Shown here in pieces: positions 1 to 5,531 of a stretch of DNA of 14,085 bases; positions within the stretch are counted from its first letter, which is position 1; each line of letters begins with the position of its first letter. The notes under the pieces were generated by a model. It was not told the DNA's origin. It was given only the letters and a program-made list of their open reading frames with translations, and searched no databases. A program made the translations under genes and the position numbers. Location of the stretch: NCBI GenBank assembly GCA_007131945.1, contig SLPP01000215.1, positions 1 to 14,085 on the forward strand, given 5' to 3'. Source of the stretch: Paracoccaceae bacterium. GTDB lineage: Bacteria > Pseudomonadota > Alphaproteobacteria > Rhodobacterales > Rhodobacteraceae.

Positions 1-99
1 CCGCCGCGCAGGCGCGCGCCTGATCCGGCCGCCGCGCGTCCGCAGGGGAGTCCGCGGGTGTCTGTTTCCGGCTTGCGCCCGCCGCGAAAGGGCGCGGGA

Positions 100-175
100 C
101 GAAAGTTTCATTGTGGTTAACGAGAACGAATTATATAGGATAATCAATATATTGCCGGAGCGTCCACGCGTGGAC
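100..175 (+). repeat. Intergenic dyad element, copy 1
   Basis: Read on the plus strand this copy has GAAAGTTTC at 101-109, GGTTAACG at 115-122, an AT-rich stretch at 128-152, TTGCC at 152-156 and a perfect 14-nt palindrome GTCCACGCGTGGAC at 162-175. The same parts in the same order and spacing occur on the minus strand at 4405-4482 and 10607-10684. From the outer edge of the GTTAAC block to the palindrome centre is 46.5 nt in all three. It lies beyond the 3' end of the minus-strand FkbM gene, and whatever lies upstream is outside the window. It is clearly related to the other two copies but less similar in the AT-rich spacer. Its function is unknown. Confidence 0.7.
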
Positions 176-223
176 CTATCGCCGCGCGGCGCGCGTTCGG
201 GCCCATCTGGCGGGTCGCGCTTC

Positions 224-240
224 CGGGCGGTTCCCGCCCG
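224..240. other. Short GC hairpin downstream of the FkbM gene
   Basis: CGGGCGG at 224-230 pairs with CCGCCCG at 234-240 around a TTC loop, about 30 nt past the FkbM stop codon. No T-run follows on either strand, so it is at best a weak terminator or a 3'-end-stabilising hairpin. The rest of 1-269 contains only the dyad element and GC-rich sequence with no convincing gene. Confidence 0.25.
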
Positions 241-269
241 CGGCCCGTGGCTGTCGGCGCTGGATGCGG

Positions 270-1022
270 TCAGGCCGCGACGGCTTCGGGCGCCACGAGC
301 CGGGCGAAGATGTCGCCCGATGTCGCGTCCGCAGGCAGGCCGGCCAGCCATGCCCGCAGCGCCTCCGCCCCGCGCCAGTCGGGCCACAGGAAGCCCGCCG
401 CCTCGCCGACAACCACGTTGAAGCGATAGGGTCCGAGCGCGCAGAGCCGGTCGATCACCGCATGCGACAGCGCCGGGAAACCCGGCAGGTATTCCGCCGA
501 AATGATCTCGACCGGGACCGAGAGGCCGGCCAGCACCTCGATCTCGAACCCCTCGACGTCGATCTTGATGTAGCGCGGCACGCCCGCCTGCGCGATCAGC
601 CGGTCGAGCGTGGTCACCCGCACCCGCTGCCGCCGGTCCCAGCGCACATGGCCGAAGCCCGGCCTGGCGGCGGCTTCCTCGGGAAAGCGCGCGCTCAGCG
701 ACGAGACCGTCGGGTGGCGGGACGACAGCGCCATCTCCGCCTCGCTCTCCGCCGGGCCGGCCGCCGCCTCGTGCAGCGTGATGTCGCGCGGCAGGCTCGC
801 GCGCAGGAAGGACGCGAAGACCGGCTGGGGCTCCAGCGCGACAACGCGGGCGCCCGCCGCGCGCATCGCCCGCGACCGGTTGCCGACATGCGCGCCGATG
901 TCGAAGGCCAGATCGCCGGGTGCAAGAAGGCCGCGGTAGAAGCGCCGCATCTCGGCCAGCCGCGCCGGATGGTAATAGATGGCGAGCGACCGGAGCAGAC
1001 CGAGCCAGGGGGAGAGTCGCAC
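270..1022 (-). CDS. FkbM-family SAM-dependent methyltransferase
   Basis: Predicted cytoplasmic class I methyltransferase of the FkbM type, a family that O-methylates sugars or secondary metabolites. The substrate cannot be read from the sequence. With the start chosen here the protein has 250 residues. The SAM-binding motif I is FDIGAHVGN at residues 40-48, followed by the acidic strand ALEPQP at 62-67. The family hallmark TLDRL followed by YIKIDVEGFE lies at 138-160. The C-terminal SGDIFAR (235-241) resembles the end of other rhodobacterial FkbM proteins. I chose GTG at 1020-1022 because AAGGAG (complement of 1030-1035) lies 7 nt upstream. A longer open frame reaches 1145, but its extra N-terminus is low-complexity Arg/Pro sequence. 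The gene is divergent from the pterin-like operon, so a shared role is possible but unproven. Confidence 0.85.
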   Translation of the reverse strand: MRLSPWLGLLRSLAIYYHPARLAEMRRFYRGLLAPGDLAFDIGAHVGNRSRAMRAAGARVVALEPQPVFASFLRASLPRDITLHEAAAGPAESEAEMALSSRHPTVSSLSARFPEEAAARPGFGHVRWDRRQRVRVTTLDRLIAQAGVPRYIKIDVEGFEIEVLAGLSVPVEIISAEYLPGFPALSHAVIDRLCALGPYRFNVVVGEAAGFLWPDWRGAEALRAWLAGLPADATSGDIFARLVAPEAVAA

Positions 1023-1306
1023 GTGATTGCTCCTTGCCGCAGCGCAGGGACGGGATTGGCCTTCGGGAAAGATAGGACGCTTCGGCCCGGGTCCAGAGCG
1101 CTCGCGGCTTCCCGCCCATCTTCGGCGCGCGCGCCCCGGAGGCACTTGTCAGCCGCCGCCCGGCCCTATTTCATCGCACATGGTGGGCATCGACACGGCA
1201 ACGAACGAACCCCGCCCGGCCCGCATGACCTCGGCGCCGGGGGGTTGCCGTTGCCGCCCCGCGCCGGATCGGTGCATCGCTCGGCCAGGCACGCAGCCGG
1301 GACGCC
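1023..1306. promoter_or_regulatory. Divergent promoter region between the FkbM gene and the pterin-like operon
   Basis: These 284 nt contain no gene I can support and must hold the start signals for both flanking units. On the minus strand a possible -10 TATCTT (complement of 1069-1074) has CTGGAC 16 nt upstream as a poor -35 and is placed sensibly for the FkbM gene. I see no convincing promoter for the plus-strand operon. The Shine-Dalgarno sequence before its first ATG is also weak (GGGA a few bases upstream). Confidence 0.3.
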
Positions 1307-2251
1307 ATGACCGCTGACGCGCTCTGGTGCGTCGCGCCCGCGCGCGCCGAGATCCGCCCCGGCCGGATCGGCGAGGGCGTCGCCCTGCGCATGCTCTGCT
1401 CGGGGATAAGCCGTGGCACCGAGCGGATCGTCTTCGAGGGGCGGGTGCCCAAGGGCCAGGCCGAGCGCATGCGCGCGCCCTGGCAGGAAGGCGATTTCCC
1501 CTTCCCGGTAAAGTACGGCTATTGCGCCGTGGCCGAGATCGCCGAGGGCGCGGATGCCGGGCAGAGGGTCTTCGCGCTCTTCCCGCACCAGACGCGCTTC
1601 CGGCTGCCGGCGGAGGCACTGCTGCCGCTGCCCGCAGCGCTGCCCGCCGAGCGCGCGATCCTCGCGGCCAACATGGAGACCGCGCTGAACGTCCTCTGGG
1701 ACAGCGGCGCCGGCCCGGGCGATCGGATCGCGGTGATCGGCGCCGGCGTCATCGGCGCGCTCTGCGCTTATCTGGCCGCGCGCCTGCCCGGGGCCGAGGT
1801 TACCCTGAGCGACCGGCGTGCAACCCGCGCGGCGCTGGCCGATGCGCTCGGCTGCGGTTTCGCACCGCCCGATCGGCTTGAAGAGGGGGCGGACGTTGTC
1901 ATCCATGCCAGCGCGAGCGCCGAGGGGCTGGCCCGCGCGCTCGAGATCGCCGGCGACGGCGCCACCATCGTCGAGGCGAGCTGGCATGGCAACGCGCCGG
2001 TCCTGCTGCCGCTGGGCGGTGCCTTTCACAGCCGCCGGCTGCGTCTTGTCAGCTCGCAGGTCGGCGCCCTGCCGACGTCCCGCGCGCCGCGCTGGACGCA
2101 TCGCCGCCGCCTCGCCAAGGCGCTCGACCTGCTCACCGACCCGCGGCTCGACGCGCTCGTCTCCGGCGAGACGCCCTTCGCCGAACTGCCCGCCGCCTAC
2201 GGACGCATCCTGACCGACCCGGACACGCTGTGTCACCGGGTCCGCTACTGA
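1307..2251 (+). CDS. Medium-chain dehydrogenase/reductase (BchC-like, probably zinc-free)
   Basis: 314-residue NAD(P)-dependent oxidoreductase of the MDR superfamily. The N-terminal GroES-like catalytic domain (about 1-125) contains CSGISRGTE at 31-39 and MRAPWQEGDFPFPVKYGY at 55-72, a pattern I associate with the bacteriochlorophyllide dehydrogenase (BchC) branch. The Rossmann domain follows, with the dinucleotide motif IGAGVIG at 144-150 and an acidic strand end LSDR at 167-170. The usual zinc-ligand pattern of alcohol dehydrogenases is not seen: where GHE is expected the sequence reads KYGY, and the four-Cys structural zinc lobe is missing. The gene is the first of four plus-strand genes with short gaps, so it probably reduces or oxidises an intermediate of that pathway. 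The start is the first ATG of the frame, and the N-terminus aligns sensibly with the family. Confidence 0.82.
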   Translation: MTADALWCVAPARAEIRPGRIGEGVALRMLCSGISRGTERIVFEGRVPKGQAERMRAPWQEGDFPFPVKYGYCAVAEIAEGADAGQRVFALFPHQTRFRLPAEALLPLPAALPAERAILAANMETALNVLWDSGAGPGDRIAVIGAGVIGALCAYLAARLPGAEVTLSDRRATRAALADALGCGFAPPDRLEEGADVVIHASASAEGLARALEIAGDGATIVEASWHGNAPVLLPLGGAFHSRRLRLVSSQVGALPTSRAPRWTHRRRLAKALDLLTDPRLDALVSGETPFAELPAAYGRILTDPDTLCHRVRY

Positions 2252-2275
2252 ACCCTTCGCCCGAGAGGAAACCGC

Positions 2276-2671
2276 ATGTTCGCCGTCGAGGTCCGAGACC
2301 ATATCATGATCGCCCATTCGCTGCCCGCCGCCGTCTTCGGGCCGGCGCAGGGGATGCACGGCGCCACCTTCACGGTCGATGCCGCCTTCTTCACCGAGGA
2401 TCTCGACGCGCACGGGCTCGTCGTCGATATCGGGCTCGCGACCGAGGCGCTGGCCGCGGCGCTGGAGCCCTTGCGCTATCGCAACCTCGACGAGGTGCCG
2501 GAATTCGCCGGCAAGTTCACCACGACCGAATTCCTGTGTCGGCACATCCTCGACGCGCTGGCCGCGCGGATCGCCAGCGGGGCGCTGAACGATGCCGGGC
2601 GCATCAGGCGCCTGCGGATCAAGCTCCACGAAAGCCACGTCGCCCGCGCCTGGAACGAGCGCGAGATCTGA
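2276..2671 (+). CDS. 6-pyruvoyl-tetrahydropterin-synthase-fold protein lacking the catalytic triad
   Basis: 131-residue member of the PTPS/QueD (6-carboxytetrahydropterin synthase) superfamily, close to the usual 120-140 residues. Recognisable landmarks are AHSL with His14, MHGATF with His28, VVDIG at 49-53, NLDE at 70-73, TTTEF at 82-86 and LHESHVARAW at 117-126. By-eye alignment to QueD and mammalian PTPS shows striking losses. The catalytic Cys four residues before the first His of HGH is Ala24, the third zinc-ligand His of HGH is Ala30, and the Asp-His pair of LDH is Arg67-Tyr68. It probably does not catalyse the textbook reaction, though pterin binding may remain. GAGAGGA at 2263-2269 is the ribosome binding site. 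It lies 24 nt after the dehydrogenase gene and 3 nt before the methyltransferase gene. Confidence 0.85.
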   Translation: MFAVEVRDHIMIAHSLPAAVFGPAQGMHGATFTVDAAFFTEDLDAHGLVVDIGLATEALAAALEPLRYRNLDEVPEFAGKFTTTEFLCRHILDALAARIASGALNDAGRIRRLRIKLHESHVARAWNEREI

Positions 2672-2674
2672 GCG

Positions 2675-3466
2675 ATGGGGTTCTCGCCCGACTGGCTGGC
2701 CCTGCGCGAACCCGCCGACCGTGCCGCGCGAGACGGCGCGCTTCTGGCCGCGGCGGCGCGTGCGGCCGGCCCCGCGCCGGTGATCGTCGATATCGGGTGC
2801 GGTACCGGATCGATGCTGCGCGCGATGGGCGACCTGGTTGAGGACGGGGCGCGGTGGCGGCTGGTGGACAACGATCCCATTTTGCTTGCCGCCGCGGTCG
2901 CGGCGGCCGATGGCCAGGCCGAGGGCCATCTCCTGGACCTGGCTGATCTTGAGGCGCTGCCGCTCGACGGGGCCACCCTGGTCACGGCCTCGGCGCTACT
3001 CGACCTCGTATCTCACGACTGGCTTGCGCGGCTCGTCGCGCTTCTGGGGGAGAGGAAGGTGCCGCTTCATGCCGGGCTGAGCTATGATGGAAGGATGTTC
3101 TGGGATCCGCCGCACGTTTCCGATGCCGCGATTACCGAGGCGTTCAACCGGCACCAGCGCCGCGACAAGGGCCTTGGCCCCGCGCTCGGTCCCGACGCCG
3201 TCGACGCCGCCGCGGGACTTTTTCGCGCTCACGGCTTTGTCGTGCGGACGGCGTCGAGCCCCTGGCAACTCGACGCGGCGGACGCGGCGTTGCACAGTGA
3301 ACTGCTGCGGGGCGTCGCCGATGCCGCGGAAGAGGCCGGCGCGGACGATGCGCGCGGCTGGCTCGTCGATCGCCTTCAGGCGGTTTCGCGGACGCGCTGC
3401 CGGATTGGCCATGTCGATCTGCTGGCGCAGCTTCGCGCGCCGGGGCCAGAGGGAGGCCGAGCATGA
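2675..3466 (+). CDS. Class I SAM-dependent methyltransferase of the pterin-like operon
   Basis: 263-residue protein with a Rossmann-like SAM domain. Motif I is VIVDIGCGTG at residues 36-45, preceded by a helical N-terminus of about 35 residues typical of small-molecule methyltransferases. The acidic loop VDND lies at 64-67 and a motif-IV-like TASALLDLVSHDWL at 104-117. The C-terminal third is substrate-specific and I cannot assign it. It starts 3 nt after the PTPS-fold gene and overlaps the next gene by ATGA (3463-3466), so the three are almost certainly translated together. In that setting the likely substrate is a pterin or pyrimidine intermediate, which is inference. Methyltransferase plus RibD-type reductase also occurs in the toxoflavin pathway, but no specific homology is claimed. 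Confidence 0.85.
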   Translation: MGFSPDWLALREPADRAARDGALLAAAARAAGPAPVIVDIGCGTGSMLRAMGDLVEDGARWRLVDNDPILLAAAVAAADGQAEGHLLDLADLEALPLDGATLVTASALLDLVSHDWLARLVALLGERKVPLHAGLSYDGRMFWDPPHVSDAAITEAFNRHQRRDKGLGPALGPDAVDAAAGLFRAHGFVVRTASSPWQLDAADAALHSELLRGVADAAEEAGADDARGWLVDRLQAVSRTRCRIGHVDLLAQLRAPGPEGGRA

Positions 3467-4296
3467 TGTTGAACGTGGAAGTCACGCCTCGGATCTGGGA
3501 GCGCGTGCTCGCCATTCGCGCCGGGCTGGCCTGCGCCTGCTGCGGCGACTGGTCGGCCGGCGAACGCGGTGCGCTCGCCCTCTATGGTCCGCTGGCGCGG
3601 CGCGACCTGGGTCCGGTCACGATCGGCCAGATCGGCCAGTCGCTCGACGGTCGGGTCGCGACGGTGGCGGGCGATGCGCGCGACATCTCGGGACCGGACG
3701 GGTTGAAGCACCTGCACCGGCTGCGGGCACTGGTCGACGGCGTCGTCATCGGGGTGCGCACGGCTCTGCACGACACCCCGCGGCTGACCGTGCGGCTCTG
3801 CCCGGGCAGCAACCCGGCGCGGGTGATCATCGACCCGCAGGGTCGGCTGCCCGACGACGCGCCGGTCCTGCGGGCCGACGGCGCGCGTCGCATCGTGATC
3901 CAGAGCGTCGATCGGCCCCGTCCCGCGGGCGTCGAGGCGATCCGCCTGCCGGTGACCGGCGGCCGGATCGATCCGGTCACGATCGACACTGCGTTGCGTG
4001 GGGTGGGGCTATCTGCGCTGCTGATCGAAGGCGGGGCGATCACGCTGGCGAATTTCGTCGATGCCGGGCTGCTGACCCGGCTGCATGTGGCGGTCACGCC
4101 GCTGCTGATCGGCGGCGGGCCGCAGGGCTTCCACACGCGCGAGCCGGTCGCCCGGCTGTCCGACGCCCTGCGTCCCGAGGCGCAGGTCTTCGCGCTGGGC
4201 TCGGATATCCTGTTCGATTGCGCGCTGCGCGACGAGGCGAAACTGGCCCGCCTGCCGGTGCACCGTCCGGCGCGGGCCGCGCGGCGGGTCGTCTGA
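3463..4296 (+). CDS. Stand-alone RibD C-terminal (DHFR-like) reductase
   Basis: 277-residue protein whose residues about 50-255 form a RibD_C/dihydrofolate-reductase-like NADPH reductase. Landmarks are GQSLDGRVAT at 58-67, HRLRALVDGVVIG at 85-97, HDTPRLTVR at 103-111, RVIIDPQGRLP at 120-130, LLIEGGA at 186-192 and PLLIGGGPQGF at 213-223. In riboflavin synthesis this domain reduces the ribosyl side chain of the diaminopyrimidine made by GTP cyclohydrolase II. Here the N-terminal deaminase domain is absent (no HAE or PCxxC zinc motif). It is replaced by about 50 residues containing CACCGDW at 24-30. The start overlaps the methyltransferase stop (ATGA). GGGAGG at 3451-3456 serves ATG 3463, or possibly ATG 3466. 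A role in a dedicated pathway beside, rather than in, riboflavin synthesis is inferred from the neighbours. Confidence 0.85.
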   Translation: MMLNVEVTPRIWERVLAIRAGLACACCGDWSAGERGALALYGPLARRDLGPVTIGQIGQSLDGRVATVAGDARDISGPDGLKHLHRLRALVDGVVIGVRTALHDTPRLTVRLCPGSNPARVIIDPQGRLPDDAPVLRADGARRIVIQSVDRPRPAGVEAIRLPVTGGRIDPVTIDTALRGVGLSALLIEGGAITLANFVDAGLLTRLHVAVTPLLIGGGPQGFHTREPVARLSDALRPEAQVFALGSDILFDCALRDEAKLARLPVHRPARAARRVV

Positions 4297-4404
4297 TCAC
4301 GGTGGCAACACCGCCGGCTCCCGGGCCCGCCCCTTGCTGCCGCATCCGGGGCGCCGATCGCGCCGGTGGGGACCTCTGATCCGCGTCCGGGCACGCCGGC
4401 GTGG

Positions 4405-4482
4405 TGCTCAAATTTGAGCAGTTCGGCAAGAAATTGATGTAAAACAGAAATACGGCGCCGTTAACCACAGCGAAAGCTTTGG
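4405..4482 (-). repeat. Intergenic dyad element, copy 2
   Basis: Plus-strand landmarks are the perfect 16-nt palindrome TGCTCAAATTTGAGCA at 4405-4420, CGGCAAGA at 4424-4431, an A-rich spacer, CGTTAACC at 4459-4466 and CGAAAGCTTTGG at 4471-4482. It aligns without gaps to copy 3 with about 55 of 78 identical bases (counted by eye). The differences inside the palindrome keep its symmetry. It sits between the convergent ends of the RibD-like gene and xerD, in a 287-nt gap with no gene. A second 12-nt palindrome, CACGCCGGCGTG, lies just outside at 4392-4403. Confidence 0.75.
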
Positions 4483-4542
4483 CTGGAGGCGGGAAAAGCG
4501 GGTGCGGACCGACGGCATGACGCGAACGAGGGCCGAGATCCG

Positions 4543-4562
4543 GGTTGCTTCCTCGGGCAACC
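4543..4562 (-). terminator. Hairpin downstream of xerD, possible terminator
   Basis: GGTTGC (4543-4548) and GCAACC (4557-4562) can pair around an 8-nt loop, 21-41 nt beyond the xerD stop codon. No T-run follows on the minus strand, so intrinsic termination is uncertain. Confidence 0.25.
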
Positions 4563-4583
4563 GCGCGCGGCGTGGTCCGCTGG

Positions 4584-5528
4584 TCAGCCGCGCTCGCGCG
4601 CCAGAGGATGATGCGCCATGACCAGGGCGCGCAGGCGTTCGTCCAGCACATGCGTGTAGATCTCGGTCGATGACAGATCGGCATGGCCGAGAAGCAGCTG
4701 GATCACGCGCAGGTCGGCGCCGCCGGCGAGCAGATGCGTGGCGAAGGCATGGCGCAGCACGTGCGGGCTGACGCGGTCGGGCTCGATCCCGGCGCGGGCG
4801 GCAACCTCCTTGACCAGGGCGTGAAACCGCACCCGGCTCAGATGCCCCGCCGCGCCGCGCGCGGGAAAGAGGTATCTCGATGCCGGCCGCCCCGCCTTCC
4901 GGGCGGCGTCCTCGGCGCGGTCGCGATGCGCGAGCCAGACCGCGACCGCGGCGCGCGCGGCATCCGAGAGCGGCACCATCCGGTCCTTGCCGCCCTTGCC
5001 GCGTACGAGGATCATCTCGGGCGCACCGCGCAGTGCAGCATGCGGCAGGCCGACAAGTTCCGAGACCCTCAGCCCGGTCGCGTAGAGAAGTTCGAACAGG
5101 CAGGCATTGCGCGCGCGCGCCGCCGGATCGGGGCCGTGGTTGCGCGCGGCTTCGAGCAGCGCGGCGACCTCGGCCTCGGTGAGTGTGCCGGGCAGGCGCT
5201 GCGCCCGGCCCGGCCCGTCGATCCGCAGCGCCGGGTGGTCGCCGCGCCAGCCCTCGTCCATGGCAAATCGGTAGAAGCGCTTGAGCGCCGAGAGCCGCCG
5301 CGCCCGAGTCGCGCGCGACATGCCGGCGGCGTCGAGCGCGATCAGATAGGCCTCGACATGCTCGCGCCCGGCCTCGCCCAGATCGCTGCCGCGCGCGGCG
5401 AGCCAGGCCGAGGCATCGCGCAAATCGCGGCCATAGGCAAGGAGCGTGTTGCGCGCCGCGCCGCTCTCGGCCCCCATCGCCTCGAGGAAGGTGGCGATTC
5501 GGCGGGCGTCCTGCGCGGGCAGGTCCAC
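4584..5528 (-). CDS. xerD: Site-specific tyrosine recombinase XerD
   Basis: 314-residue tyrosine recombinase. With XerC it normally resolves chromosome dimers at dif near the replication terminus, under FtsK control. The N-terminal SAM-like core-binding domain spans about 1-105, with RNTLLAYGRDL at 26-36 and LKRFYRFAMDEG at 82-93. The catalytic domain carries Arg154 (TGLRVSEL), Lys178 (RGKGGKDR), His256 and Arg259 (SPHVLRH), His282 (LLGHADLSSTEIYTHV) and the nucleophile Tyr291. Their spacing matches E. coli XerD. The start is GTG at 5526-5528, three bases after the stop of the 526-residue protein, which suggests coupled translation. Nothing around it looks like a phage or island (no att-like direct repeats, no accessory genes), so the housekeeping recombinase is more likely than an integrase. 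XerC is the main alternative name. Confidence 0.9.
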   Translation of the reverse strand: MDLPAQDARRIATFLEAMGAESGAARNTLLAYGRDLRDASAWLAARGSDLGEAGREHVEAYLIALDAAGMSRATRARRLSALKRFYRFAMDEGWRGDHPALRIDGPGRAQRLPGTLTEAEVAALLEAARNHGPDPAARARNACLFELLYATGLRVSELVGLPHAALRGAPEMILVRGKGGKDRMVPLSDAARAAVAVWLAHRDRAEDAARKAGRPASRYLFPARGAAGHLSRVRFHALVKEVAARAGIEPDRVSPHVLRHAFATHLLAGGADLRVIQLLLGHADLSSTEIYTHVLDERLRALVMAHHPLARERG

Positions 5529-5531
5529 GGT

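Noticed and set aside
100..175. CtrA binding site suggested by GTTAAC in the element.
   Set aside because: No second TTAA occurs at the required 7-nt spacing in any copy, and the sites lie at gene 3' ends rather than in promoters.
113..421. A possible small protein starting inside element copy 1; the three element copies also translate to similar short peptides when read from the GAAA dyad.
   Set aside because: Differences between copies fall at all codon positions and change residues freely, while the palindrome keeps its symmetry, so conservation looks like DNA or RNA structure rather than a peptide. No good ribosome binding site is seen.
1166..2929. A 587-codon minus-strand open frame opposite the pterin-like operon.
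   Set aside because: It is antisense to three recognisable enzymes, has no motifs, and its composition is typical of a shadow frame.
3463..4296. Annotating the reductase as full bifunctional RibD.
   Set aside because: The deaminase domain with its HAE and PCxxC motifs is absent; only the C-terminal reductase domain is present.
4584..5528. The tyrosine recombinase as an integrase of a genomic island.
   Set aside because: It keeps XerD residue spacing and length and is coupled to envelope genes. No tRNA-adjacent att repeats or phage genes are visible; the tRNA-Gly lies 3.7 kb from it and is intact.
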